A stretch of DNA of 64,000 nt. Source: Voacanga thouarsii (taxonomy: Eukaryota > Streptophyta > Magnoliopsida > Gentianales > Apocynaceae). Of the stretch, positions 21,946-34,215 are shown piece by piece (position 1 is the stretch's first letter; every line of letters starts with the position of its first letter). Both the position numbers and the translations under genes were made by a program. The notes under the pieces were generated by a model that was not told the DNA's origin, did no database searches, and saw only the letters and a list, made by a program, of their open reading frames with translations. The stretch spans positions 2,755,001-2,819,000 of the forward strand of contig JANUWF010002362.1 of assembly GCA_026120185.1 (NCBI GenBank), written 5' to 3'.

Positions 21946-22984
21946 TGGATTCAAAGATTGACAGGTTCAAGAAATCAAGAATTCAAGATCCATATTATTC
22001 GTCATGTTTCCAAATCCATATAAAAAAGCTAGTACTTGGGCACATCAGGAAACCATTTTCAATATCAGGAAAACATTTTACCAAAATCGGGATTTGAAAA
22101 TTGAAAAGATCACATGAGATATTTCATATTCAAGATATTCAAGAAATCAAGTGTTTGATAATACTTTCAAACTCAAGTGTAACATTCATATCATATTATA
22201 TCAGGAAAGCATTAACTGTATCAGGAAAGTGCATGATCGTTTCAGGAAAACACTCAGCTAAAACAAGATTTAAAAAGCAGTGGGACTCATATCGTGTCCT
22301 ACATTATACTGTATTCGTAGTCTTTAAACCTTTATGAGACCTTTAAGGTAAAACCCTACATTAGTCATCATTTCACACTCCATTTAGTATTCTAGAGTTC
22401 ATAACCCACACATATCACCAATTACATGTTGCTAAGAATATTACCAAATTTCCTAGTTCTTCATCTCTTGCTCATTATGAAGACTTGAGATAATCAAAGG
22501 CTCGCTAATTCATTTCCCATCTGTTTCTTCAAATGAATACCCAAGGTTTCCATACATTCTTATGATCTCTCTTTCATCCATTAACACCAATAGAACAATA
22601 CTTGAGTTTATTTCTTGCTAAGCAAAATTCTGCATTTATTCATTCTTGTCACACTTGTTTATTTATATTATAAATTTTGGTTCATAAGTCTAATTGATGT
22701 CAAACTTGTTCCAAAATATCCTCAAGACATTCCTTTATGATTTCCAATTCATGAACCACTGATTTTCCTTCTTATTTCATTCAGTTTTGCGTACAATATC
22801 TCAACTTCTCAATCTCGTTACTATTTTGGCAGCTTATGATATTTTCATCATAACGTTTTACTCACAACTCCAAATCATGTAAAATTGGTCCCAAAATGAT
22901 ACTAAGACATTTATCTACAAGTTTCAAGCCATAAGATTCTAAATAAACTAGCTAATATGTACATTTTATTTGTTCTTCAAGGTT

Positions 22985-23178
22985 TTCAAGTTAGTGCTTA
23001 CGCTAACTATTCAAGTTAGTGCATACGCCAAGTATTTAGGTTAGTGCTTACGCCAAGTATTCAAGTTAGTGCTTATGCCATGTATTCAAGTTAGTGAATA
23101 TGTCATTCGGATTAGTGCATACACCAAGTATTCAGGTTAGTGCTTATGCCAAGTATTCAAATTAGTGCATACACCAAC
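22985..23178. repeat. 25-bp tandem repeat block 2 in LTR I
   Basis: The same unit as block 1, about seven to eight degenerate copies, separated from block 1 by about 1 kb of unique LTR sequence. Confidence 0.92.
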
Positions 23179-23757
23179 CTTTTTCTTTAATTATTTTCTT
23201 CCAAAACTTATTCAATAAACTTTATGAAATAACCAATCACCACTTGACACTTGTTTCCATCCACCAATCATGTTACGCTGTATGTCTCAATTTCAACCGC
23301 ATTTTAAAATTTCCACAAAAATAACTGTAATTTCAGTCTATCCCGAGAAAATATTTTACACCAATAGAATCTATAAATTTCACTAAATTTAGTGGTAAGA
23401 AGCAAAACTCTTAATTCCTTCTCAATTCTTGCCAATTTGTGATCAAAATTCTGATCACGATTAAAATTACAAAAATACCCCTGATACCTTTGATAACTTA
23501 ATTTATACCAGAATACTCGTCTCATCACACTAATCAATTTTTGTTCTGAGCATACCCCCAAACTCTCACTTTATTTTAAATAGTCACAATCTAAAGATTT
23601 AGAGTATAGGTAGAACAAATCAAAAAATTCCATCTAGGTCCCTATAAGTCCTAAAATTTCAATAATACCCCTGGATATTTTTATTACATTAAGATATTCA
23701 TCTCATTATATTGATCATTTCCCTATAAGTACAAAATGGGAGGGATATTACAAGATC

Positions 23758-24452
23758 TACCCACCATCCTCAAAAATACATGCTTTTATTCTGGCCACCC
23801 ACTGACTATTTCACTAAGTGAGTTGAAACCCAACCAAAGGACAAAGTTGGCTAGAATGCTGTCATTAATTTCATCTAATACCAAATTTTTTATCTGTTTA
23901 GTATTCCAGAATCCATTACTATCAATTAAGATATGATTTTTACTTGTGATAGGGTGATCTCATTTGTTTAGTAGTTTGGTATTAAGATTATTCATTCGAT
24001 ACCATACTATGGTCAGGCCAATGGCTAGAAAAAAGCTACTAATCGTATTTTGATTGATATGATCAAGAAGAATATTGAAGACTAGCCTAGGAAGTAGCAT
24101 GAAACACCAACTAAGTTCTAGAAATTAAAAAAGAATAGCGATTAGATTCACGACTTTCAAATTAATGTATGGCCAGGATGCCATTCTACCACTTGAAATT
24201 TCTATCCAGTCAGCTCAGGTGGCCAGACAACATGATTTTGAGCCAAATGAATATTAGTAAGCTATGACTATGGAGTTGGATGGCCTGGATGACGTTCGGC
24301 TATTTTCCCTTGAGCATCTAAAAGCCGGCAAGAAAAAGGTGACTAAATCTTACAATCTAAAGGTCCAAAAGAAAGTGTTCAACAATGGTGACTAGGTTTG
24401 GAAAACCATCCTGCTAGCTAATTCAAAAGACCCCAAGTTCGGTAAATGGTAA
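23758..24452 (+). pseudogene. Tat-like integrase core and C-terminus, truncated
   Basis: After LTR I the integrase reading resumes: WPPTDYFTKWVETQPK near 23793-23840 (first catalytic Asp), then FSIPESITIN, IPYYGQANG near 23998-24025 and RILIDMIKKNIED near 24042-24080 with the expected Glu region, then the C-terminal segment LFSLEHLKAGKKKV. Many stops are present. At 24453 the Tekay-like element E starts, in the middle of what should be the FGKW...GPF segment, so the 3' end of the Tat element is missing. Confidence 0.85.
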
Positions 24453-27160
24453 TGTAAAACCCCACCTGAGCCGACCCTAGGATTAGAGTGAAGGGTTGCA
24501 TTTCATGACATATTGCATCAACATATATTTTCTGGATGAATTTGTTTATTTTAGAATTGTTTATAAGTTGTCTATATGAATTATATGTGCTTGATGAGTG
24601 TTAATAGCAATTAGGGAATTTTACTTTGAGTTGAGAGAAGAAGAGAAAAGAGAAGCCTAGGATTTAGTAGGGAAAAGAATTAAATTGCTAAAATAGGAAA
24701 TAAGAATCAATATGGTAGTGTAGTTACACCTTAGTGGTTACTTCCTAAGGACTTGAGTTCAAATCCTAATAGGCTGGGAAATTTTTTTGATTTTCCTAAC
24801 TAATATTTGAAATTCTTTCTCGCAGTCCATGAGTCTAGGAGTTATGTCTTAAGAAATCACTATGGTAATTTTCTAATCATGTGATTTTGTCTTAAAGAAA
24901 ATCTAGCAGAATTTTAGCTTTCAATATTTTTGTAGTTCATGTCTTAACAAATTTGAATTTGAAATTCTTTTATTCCTTGAATTCTTTTATATATTGTTCC
25001 AAGTTCCCAATGTCTTGGGTTTTTTTTAAAAATCCCAACATAATTGGAACCATCTTGGATGAATCCTAGGAGAAAGTAGGAAGTTGGAAGAATATTTTAT
25101 TTTCAAATTTTCTCTCTTAAGAAACTTCATTTTGTTATTCTTGTTTTGTGAAAAAGCTAAAAATTAATTTGTTCTTTTTCTTAGCTAATTCCGGTCACAC
25201 TACTCCATCAAGTGACTGAAATTAGGCAGCTTAGTTGCCTCCTTTTCCTTGCAAACTAACAACCTTTATTAAGAGCAAAAGCTAGAAATTTTCTGTGTGA
25301 ATTTTGGTCATCTCCAAGCTCTACATGACCATAAATTTCAGCAAGCCTTGGGAACCATTTTGTAAGAACAAAATGTCCAGTTTTGTGCAAAGATCATTAA
25401 ACCATAATGGTGATACAATATTATCTACATTTAGCCATGAAACTCTTAAGCATCCAAACACTAAGAATCACTACATCAGTGGCTTTTGTTCATCACCATA
25501 ATAGTCAGATGGAAATCACCATAGAAAGGCCTTGAAATGATCCTATTTTGTAGCTGCAAAAATCTATTCAAAAGTTTTGAATTTTGCTTAACGACATTTC
25601 AAGATTTCATCACTCCTTTTAACTTAACAACTAGAATTTCTCTAGCCTTGATAACATATTGCAAAACAGTTTTTCTTTTCTCCTTTAGCTTCATATTTTC
25701 GTGCCCTTCACTAGCAAGGCTAAACATTCTTCTTCTTCCGTCAGCCGTAGCAACTAAACACTATTAGAGCATCTCAAGTCACTCATAACTTTTCTCCATT
25801 CAAAATGATTTGAGTTTGAAAATTGAAAACCTTGTTTTGCTCCTTCAAACACTCCACCATTCAGCTAACAAATCCATCAAAATTACCAAAATTTTTAGCT
25901 CACTTCACAAGAAGTTTCGGCCAGCTCTAGGCTTGGGGCATTCATCATTTCTCCTCTATAATATAGACAACTGAGAGAACCTCCATTGAAGAGCTGAAAA
26001 ACCTTCAATGGTTGGTCACCATTAGTAAACATCTTACCTCAAGAATCTCCACTATTTTCTCAACTATCCTTCAAATTTTGAAATTTGAACAACTCCAAGA
26101 ATTCTCTTCACCTGGCTAAGCCAAATTACCTCACCATTCTGGATCATTCGGCCATACCAATCCAAGAACACTCACACACTTCTCCAAGTTTGCTCTCTTG
26201 TTCTTCTGAGAACGCCAAGAACACACACTACCTCTCTTCAATTCTCTAGCCACTCCTAACCACACCAATTTACTCCAAGACCTTCGAATCAACTAAAATA
26301 TACCCTACTCTCTTCTTTAACACATTCTAAAACACCACAACAATAAAAAACCTTTTCTCTCTTGGATCAAAGCAAGCATCCTTCTTCCGAGCCAAGAAGA
26401 ATAAAAAGGTAAACCATGTCTAAATCATCATTTTATGATCTTTCTTTCCTCTCTTCTAATTTTTTTTGTCCCTTATCCTTCTTCCCAATCTTCTCTTGGC
26501 CGAAATCATTGATTGTCGTGGTCAGACATCCTTCAAATCAATGGCCTCTCAAAGGTGCTTATTAAAGCAATCAAGACTTCTTGATCATCAAACGTCATCT
26601 ATGACTTAGAACGAGCTTGAAACATGTACTTTTAATCTAACTCTTTTTATTCTCTTTGCACTCCAATTGTATAAGGTAATGCCAAAATAGAAGTATCGTT
26701 GTGATTTATGATGATGTAGTAATATTTGGGGGGATATTTTTGGTATGTTTGGTTTTATGATATAAAGGTTGAAATATACATTACAATTGCTATATGAGTT
26801 ATTTTTGGATTATGGTATGACGAAATTAGGGATTGCTAGTGAAACTACATTATGACTGGGAGGTGACATGAGATTATGTGAATGGAGTTTATATGTCAAT
26901 GATGCATGGGATGATGTACTTGCTGTTATGAGATTATTATTATTATTATTGCTATTATTTTAATACTACTGTTATACGATGAATGGTTATTGTTATCACT
27001 TTTGTAGTTATTACTATGGATATTATAAATATTACTTTCACTATGATAAAAATATCGTTATTACTTCTACTTGTATTATTATTACTATTATTATTAATAA
27101 AGGGAAAAAATAATAGTTACTATTTTTATTTATAACATTATTACTATTATTATTGATGCA

Positions 27161-27219
<59 letters not shown>

Positions 27220-27233
27220 TACTACTACTACTA
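27161..27233. repeat. (ATT)n/(ACT)n microsatellite in LTR E
   Basis: A run of ATT units passing into ACT units at about 27217. Scattered imperfect ATT units extend from 26935 to 27400. The second E-type LTR has an equivalent ATT-rich zone at 63835-64000. Confidence 0.95.
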
Positions 27234-28269
27234 TTCTTTTAGCAATATTATTATCAGTATTATTTTTAAACCCATTACCATTACTTTTGCTATTATTATT
27301 TTGACATTACTAGAATTATTGATATCACTAATATTATTTAGAACCTATTATTGCTTTTAACATAATTATTATTTTTTGCTATACTTACTTACTAATAGTA
27401 TCACTCTTACTTATGCTATTGTAAAATCAAATTGTTTTGATACTAAACTCTGGAGTTTTTCTATATCAATTAGTTTTAAAGCTATTAAACCATTATTGTC
27501 ATTTTTAAGTATTATTAGTGTTGGGGTTGGATTGAAGGTCATGAATATTTGGAGTTTTGGAGTTATTTGTATCTATTGCTTGGTTATGAAGTAATAGTGA
27601 CATGTACCTTATATTTACCCCAGACGAGACTAGGTTGCTTTGAGCAAGACCGAGGAAGGTTTTATCTATGAGATCAAGGAATCAAGTAAGTCCTTAAATA
27701 AAGCTGTTGTACTAAAGCACTCCTGCAGGTCAAACATGACATTTACAATAAAGATGTACTTTGGGACGTAATTATGACATTTTGAATCACCTGTTATAAC
27801 AAAATTCCTTTTTAGGCAAGCAAACGTTTTTCCAAAGCAAAATGCTAAATTTTCCTTGAACTAGTTTTAACTAGACTATTTGAAAACCATAATTGTAACT
27901 TCACGGTAAAACATTTTATTGAATTTAATTTTACCATATGGGACAAGTATAACGTTGAGTACTCAATAATGGTATACTGTTAGGACTAGTCTTTAAAGGG
28001 TCAGGGCAAGTCTCTCAGTAGGTGGCCACCTCTAAGGGATGAGTTTTACCTGGACAAGACACCAGTTCTTGTTGGTTAGGCTGATTTGAGCTAGAACATG
28101 ATTCAGATGTACTGTTTGCACCTGGAATGTTCATTCGGTAAGTTAGAGTATAGAGATAAAGGAATATCTTACCATATGGGCTGATCACCCACTTGTATTG
28201 TGATGTAAGGTTTCACAATACACGGTCATGATGAAAGGTTTCATGGCCATGACTATGATACAAGGTTTC

Positions 28270-29759
28270 TTATGCGTGTTTTTTAGTGTAGAAAAAATTA
28301 TCAACAAAGTTCACAGTCAATTAAGCTTTAATTAAAATGACAATCACTAAAACCATACATACCCATCATATAGTATAAGAAATAGCAAGTATCGAATCCA
28401 CGAGAACTTAGGCTCCCACCTTACTTTACCCAAATCTGTATTGTTTAACTGATAAAACAAAGGAATAGATGTAAATAAAACACTAACCTAATATACTAGA
28501 GAAAATCAAGGCACACAAGAAAAGTCACAAGGATAATTAAAGAGTGAGAACAAGGAGAAAATATGTATAAATAGATAGAAATCCTTGAATACACAATAAT
28601 GATTGACTAGCTATTCTCTCAATTTATTATTATCTTGGCATCATGAAGGAATTAATAAGACCCACTTCGTTTGCAATCCATGGAATCACTATCTTATAGA
28701 TAAATAAATGAATATATTATATCTCAACTAATTTATTCAAAAGATGTATTAAAATCAATCCTTACACAAATCCCTATATTCTACGTGATTTAAGCATGAA
28801 ATTAGTCAATGAATCTATATTCTAGTAATCATTAACCAATCTTTGATTACTTAGTCTTTACCCTTAATCTCTTTTCAAGCAAGTCAAGAATAACTAGTAT
28901 TGAATTAATTAGTCGGCCATTCTCTCCTAACATCGTTTTGTAAGTTAATTAGAAAAGAACTAATCAATTCAACAAGATATTATGCTCAAGTGATCAAATA
29001 CCAAGAATAGCAATAAATTGATTAAAGAACTAAAATCAATACAAAATCATGAATCCAAAAGAATATCCCCAAAGATGATTAAAACATTAATATCAAATGG
29101 TTAATAAATTATAAAGAATAGAAAAAGAAACCACTCATAGATAAGTAAGTCTTCTTCTTCTTTCTTGAAACCTTCTTGAGCAACCTCCTCTTCTTCTCCA
29201 AGAATTCTGCTTTGATCTTCTTAAATCTCGGTGTTTCTCTAGGAGTTTTCTAAAGATATTATATTAAAGAATTGAAAACTATGAAAAATAATTTGTACAA
29301 TGTTATTCTCTTATATTTATAGGAATTTTAATTGCCAAAAAGTGTGTACAAAAGTCTTAAAATCGATCCCAAATCAGTTTCCAAAAGAATCCTTGTGGAA
29401 TTTGCCAAAAGCTGCTCAAAATACGAAATTCACCGTCTTATAGACCGAACCTGGGGCCGAGTCACTTTGACACATCTGGTGCCAGGTGCATTCTGGTTTC
29501 TTCCTAGGCGTTGCTCTGTTTTTCTCTGTTTTTTCAGAGTGGACCTGGCGCCTAGTGCAGTTGTTAGACCTGGCACCAAGTACATGCTGGAATTTTTCTC
29601 TTTGTGCTCGAAATCCACTCAATTCTGCACAAATTCATCAAAAATACTTTTTACGAGCAAAATGTTAAATAGGAAGGAATATGCTAAGTTATTACATCAA
29701 AAGTATCTCAAATTAAATTCAAATAACTAAGAAAATAGTGATAAATTTAGCCCTTATCA
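28270..29759 (-). repeat. Solo LTR D2 (family D), minus strand, TSD gtttc/atttc
   Basis: Read on the minus strand it starts tgataagggctaaat and runs through the same landmarks as D1 and D3 (the SSR-flanking 'ctatgagtg' region, the poly-purine start, the GGCGCC/CTGGCGCC module at 29450-29575). It lies in the E 5' LTR, flanked by gtttc (28265-28269) and atttc (29760-29764). The left edge (ttatgcgtg) is diverged, so that boundary is less certain than the right one. Confidence 0.78.
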
Positions 29760-30210
29760 ATTTCATAGTCGACTTTGTTTGAGTGGTTTATTTCTTTACG
29801 ATGTTTAAAGATGAATTTCTAGACTTGTAGATTTTTCAATGTGACTTGTTTAAAATTTATATACACGAAATGTTTCTTAAATTAACATGAGTACATACAG
29901 GACTTACTGGGATATAATTCTCACCACCTTTTCTATCATATTTTCAAGACAATCCTGCATTGAAGGTTGAGCTGTTTTGAGTTACCTTGAGTATTAAAGA
30001 TTCAATTTGATTGTATTTATTTTTTGAGAGATTTTAGTTATCTTTTAAATGTTTCAAGACTTGTATATATCTTGTTTTGGGTTGTAGTAATTTTTAAATT
30101 TGGATTATTTCTTTCCATTTACCTATTACCCAGTTATAGAGACACCTTGTCCTAAGGATGGATGACATCTCTGTCCTTTTTGGGGTACGCTGGTAGTGGG
30201 GTGTTACAAA

Positions 30211-30225
30211 TAGTATCATAGACCA
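30211..30225 (+). other. Degenerate primer-binding site of element E
   Basis: tagtatcatagacca begins two bases after the LTR end. It matches the usual tggtatcagagcca (initiator tRNA-Met type) except for about three substitutions. Position next to the LTR end supports the identification. Confidence 0.7.
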
Positions 30226-30310
30226 GGTTTAGGCAACAATTGATATTATCTAGATTTATTTTATTAAGTTTTATAATCTTTTGACTAACATTAGCTGTTC
30301 ATATTGTCAG

Positions 30311-30791
30311 ATGGCTAGGATGTATAGAACTAGAAGGAAGACCATTAACAAACAACCATAGCACCAATTCATATCCAGGCAGAAGACTTACTAGAACCTC
30401 AACCTGTACCACAACTTGCACCTCAACCAGAACCACCTATGGAGAAGAGTAGTGAGAATAAGGTTCAAACTATAGAGCAACTACCTATACCTATAATAGA
30501 TCTAATCACTGATAGTGAGGATGAGAGTGATGCTATGGAGTATGTCCCAAACCCACCCGTTCCCATGATTGACTTGACAGTAAACAGTGATGACTCAGGA
30601 GAGATAGATTATGAGTCCCCACCTAGACATTCGTTTGTACCTCAAACAAATCATATTGAGATTGGAGAGAGTTCCTAGAGACTAGGGAAGGAACCTATGA
30701 CCTTTGGTTTCGTGAGTGAGGTAGAAATAGATTTCTCTAAGAACTCTTAGGGTTGGTTATATGATGTTAACTATGAAGATTCTGATGAGAA
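30311..30791 (+). pseudogene. gag: Element E gag, first exon (acidic N-terminal part)
   Basis: An ATG at 30311 gives MARMYRTRRK; a frame change near 30350 leads into the frame of the ATG at 30439. This frame is rich in Pro, Glu, Asp and Ser (for example DSEDESD and NSDDSGE) and runs to 30791 with two TAG stops at 30676 and about 30748. It ends ...DSDE at a GT donor, in phase with exon 2. The N-terminal part is acidic and probably disordered; I know no defined domain for it. The capsid follows in exon 2. The start could be either ATG; 30311 is nearer the PBS. Confidence 0.65.
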
Positions 30792-31063
30792 GTAGAGATC
30801 CAAGGTTTTTATATATATGCTTGGAAGATTAAATTTTTATTACTTTCAAAAAATCTATGTACTAATAATTCATTCGTGATTTATTGCTTTGCTTTAAAAG
30901 TTTTCGTAAATAAGGGTATCTTGGTGTTCTCCATTCATTAAAGGATGTTATTTTTTAATGCAAAACTTGCATGTATTTCATTTATGTCTATACCTTAAAT
31001 GTTTATTCATTTTGGTATGCTTGAACTGGTTGCATAACTTATATCTTGGCCATGATATTATAG
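30792..31063 (+). other. Probable GT-AG intron within gag of element E
   Basis: The 272-bp segment starts gtagag after ...gatgagaa and ends ttggccatgatattatag before agtggcc. Joining the flanks keeps the frame (codons GAT GAG AA/A GTG GCC) and removes a non-coding, strongly AT- and T-rich stretch, the composition of plant introns. The frame upstream (30439 onward) and the frame downstream (31065 onward) are thus the same protein. No transcript evidence is available. The alternative is that this is plain non-coding DNA between two frames produced by decay. Confidence 0.55.
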
Positions 31064-32143
31064 AGTGGCCCTAAAGCGTAGAGTTGCTGCAACCAGCAGG
31101 AGAGTCTCTGAGCTAGAACTTGTGGCTCCTAAATATGATGCTACTCAACTATCAATACCAAACGAGGGAGACGAATATAAGCCCAATCAAGAGGTAGAAT
31201 ATGAGGTACCTACTGAGGTAACTATGGGGCAAGCATTCAATAAGATAACTAAGCTATTGCAAACCTTAGCGAAGTAGAGAAATCCAAGATTGGAAGATAA
31301 AATGCTTGAGAGGTTTTTGAAATTTAAACCACCTACTTTCCTGGATGAAGCAAAACAAGATTAGAAGGCATAGCAATAGTTGGAGCAAATGGAGGACATT
31401 TTCACTACGCTCCAATACATATAAAAAGAGAATGATTAAATTTATTGCCTTTAGGCTAAGAGGTTCGGCATATTTATGGTGGCAGCGTGTTTAGGAAGAC
31501 TGGGAGCTATCAGATCAGGATTAGAATTGGGTCAATTTCATGGAGGCTTTTAGGGCTAAATATATACCATAATAGATAATGGAAAAAATGGAGGACAAGT
31601 TTTAGAATCTGAAATAAGGAAATATATTTGTGGCTCAGTACGCTGCTCGTTTTAACCAACTATCAAAGTATTGCAAGAGACTAGTTGGCACTAAGTAAAA
31701 TCAAACCAGACAATTTGTCAAGGGCCTGAGGCAGGAAATGAGAAGGATTTTGGCGCCTTTCCTACCAACTACGTACTCAGCAGTAGTGGACACATCTATT
31801 CGTACTGAAAACGAGGATAAGAACAGGATAGCTTAAAGAACCTTCCCACCACTGAGGCAAGCACCAAGGCAATTTCTGAGGTAGCAGACTAACAAGCAAC
31901 TTGCTAATTAGCAATGGTAGAATATAAGGAAATAAGCATGCACCAATTGGCCTTGCCCCGAACTTGCTAACCTGCTAATATTGTGGCAAGAGAGGCCATG
32001 TGGAGAAAGACTACTAGTCTAAATGAGCTGTGAAGAAATGTTACAACTATGGGGATCTGACACACCTCTAGAACAACTGCCCCAAACCCTTGAGAATTGG
32101 ACAAGGAGCCCCAGCACAGTCCACTTGAGCAAATAGAGTAAAT
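31064..32143 (+). pseudogene. gag: Element E gag, capsid and zinc knuckle part
   Basis: The reading from 31065 (a GTG, not a real start) gives VALKRRVAATSRRVSE and ends in a TAG near 31275. Further on, other frames show the Ty3/gypsy capsid region (FLDEAKQD near 31340, LRGSAYLWWQRV near 31450, then the RRILAPF segment near 31740). At about 31960-32090 come decayed zinc knuckles (YCGKRGHVEKDY and CYNYGDLTHL). Several TAG stops lie where related proteins have Trp (for example near 31362, 31373, 31379 and 31495). The gene is cut by solo LTR C1 at 32144 and continues into PR at 44119. Confidence 0.8.
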
Positions 32144-34215
32144 TGTTAGTGTTATGCTTTAGAGGTAATCACTTGTACATTTTATATGATACATTTTATT
32201 TTAATAAAAGGCATTATTTATCTTACAGTTTCTTTTGTTTACTTTTGTATAATATAACTGTCAGATAAAGTCCCTAATGCAACACTGTGTTAAGGAAATC
32301 ATGATAGAGATCATGATATGAGATTCCTACTACACTATATAGTGTTAGTACTTAAATAGTCCCTAGTCGTAGTATTAATGAGATAAGACATCATTAATGC
32401 GTTAAGACAAGCATGTGTTAGACTTCCTAATTTGATTAGACGGTGGTTCTCATATCCATAAGTATTGAGATACTCAAAGTTAATACATGGATGCTTGTTA
32501 ATAGAACAAGTACATTGGATGACCTAACTATAAGATAATCACATGGATAACTATTTAGTGTTAGTGATATAATCTTAATATAGCAAACGTGTAAGTATCC
32601 TTAGACTTGAGATCTCCAAGGTACTTTGTTTGCTGAGCGTTGTGCTTTGATTCCAATCTCTGGAGCCAGATCAAGGGCCATCTATGGGATGGATATTGGG
32701 TACATTATAAGATAAACGAAAGTAGTTGACAAAGTCAATAAAGGATTCACCACTCCTAATAGTAGGGGCAAGTATCTCATGGCCACTTGTAGGAATTACT
32801 ACTCGAGAAGTCCTTGGGCAAGGCGACTGTGTATTGGAAACAGTTTCAATTGATACACATCTAGAGTAGTGGGTCTAAGTACTATTATATTCGGGTCGGA
32901 ATTAATATGTATTATGGAGGAAGTTGGCACTAATTCCGTACTCTAAACCGAATGAGATATTGTATATTGAAATGAGTTAATTGCACTATAATTTGTTATT
33001 GAAGGGTTCATGTCAAGCCACTTGACTTCCTGGACTCTTAGGTGGTCATAATGTGTTGCTAGATACCGCTCATGATCTGGGAATATGGGTTTATTAATTG
33101 ATGAATTAATAAACCAATCCTGATTAGAATCAATATGATTAATTCTAATTAATTGTGGATTAGTAATCTCAAAGACGTTTGGACTAATTCATGTTCGCTA
33201 CCAATTGATTGGGAAACCTAATAGGTCACACACAATAGATGATTATATACTTAAGATGTTATTTGATAACATAGTGGGGTTAATTGCAAGAAAGAGAAGT
33301 TGTTGTAGCCAAATTATAATTAGTTATAATTTATAGTCCAAATTGTAATTGTGAGAACTTGGTGTTTTCAATTACAATTAGGGAATTCTAACTGTTTTAT
33401 AATTCTCAAATAGAGTGATTTTCTTCAGGATTTTTTGTGCATTATATAGGATATATGCATGGTTCCTTATGGTGAGGAACACACATGAAAAGAACTCCAA
33501 ACCCTAAGGCATACACGATATTCTCCTTCTTTCTCTCTCATGGTTCTTGAGCAACCAAGCCTAACCCTAGCCGCCACTTTGGTTTATGCTAGCACATAAA
33601 CATCTTGGTGCTTGAGTGTGATCCTCTATGTAGATTTCTGTTAGAGATAATCACACACTATGATTATAGTGGTTGGACGTTCAACTGTAGTGGTGTTTGA
33701 TTAAGAGGATTGCTAGATCGCGCCTCGACTTGAAGAAGGAAAAATTTTATTTTTCAGATGCTCAAAGAAAGGTAAAGCTGTTACCTTTGTTCTCTATATG
33801 TCTTTGATAGGGGCTAAATTAGTCATATTTTTTCTAGTTATTTGAGGTTATTTTGTGATACATTTTGTTCAATAACTAATCGTATTCCTTCATATTTGAG
33901 ATTTTACCATTGGAAAAGTATTTTGTGCATTATTTCAGATTTTAGGGGAAAAATAAGATAAAAACATCACAAAACAGGACAAATGTGGTGCCAGCCCAGG
34001 AAGGATAGCCGGCACCGGTTAGCTACTGGATGCATGAAGAAATTGAAGGAAAATTGGACAGCAAAAGCAACAGCAAAGAAAGAAGTGATTTTGGTGGTAG
34101 GCCAAGAAGAATGAAAAGTCAACAATGTCATGCGGTTTGCGACTCAGCAAGCTGATGCAGCCGAAACAAGAAAGGACAAAACAAAAAAAAGAAACACATT
34201 TCAGTAGGGTTTGGC

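Larger units (their letters stand above)
21244..23752 (-). repeat. Solo LTR I (Tekay-type), TSD agata/agatc
   Basis: 2509 bp, left edge tgtaacacccc, right edge gggatattaca, flanked by agata (21239-21243) and agatc (23753-23757). The TGTAA...CA termini and the ggggtctttataat word near 21320 match the ends of Tekay-type LTRs H and E in reverse orientation, so the LTR points left. It carries two blocks of a 25-bp tandem repeat. No PBS or gag/pol sequence is attached. It splits the Tat integrase. Confidence 0.87.
1881..24452 (+). mobile_element. Old Tat-like Ty3/gypsy retrotransposon, split by later insertions
   Basis: Ordered remnants on the plus strand read gag (3680-4300), gag C-terminal segment (4530-4790), PR (5590-5998), linker (17019-17331), RT (17332-18400), RNase H (18401-18734 plus 20265-20820) and IN (20821-21243 plus 23758-24452). 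The pieces rejoin in order once Copia-1 (5999-17013), solo LTR D1 (18735-20259) and solo LTR I (21244-23752) are removed with their TSDs. The order and motifs fit the plant Tat/Athila side of Ty3/gypsy. The right end is lost, because the Tekay-like element E begins at 24453 inside the IN/3' region. The left limit is not defined; repeated 'ggctag' and 'ggccag' words from about 1900 suggest 5' LTR or leader. Confidence 0.8.
24453..30208 (+). repeat. 5' LTR of element E, containing solo LTR D2
   Basis: It begins tgtaaaacccc and ends ggggtgttaca, an inverted-repeat-like pair typical of Tekay-type LTRs, and is followed after two bases by a degenerate PBS. It spans 5756 bp with D2 and about 4260 bp without it, long for a plant LTR. 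From 25193 it matches 62101-64000 at roughly 90 percent by eye. It holds an ATT microsatellite near 27161. A stretch beginning 25190 (cacactactccatc) marks where the second copy becomes alignable. No gene. Confidence 0.85.

Noticed and set aside
21725..23178. CRISPR-like array of 25-bp repeats
   Set aside because: The units are contiguous without unique spacers and lie in a plant LTR, so this is a tandem repeat.
26935..27400. Possible centromeric satellite
   Set aside because: The run is a simple ATT microsatellite inside LTR E, with no higher-order unit.
29332..29730. 132-residue ORF MPKSVYKSLK...
   Set aside because: It lies in solo LTR D2 and runs antisense to that LTR; no counterpart in D1 or D3.
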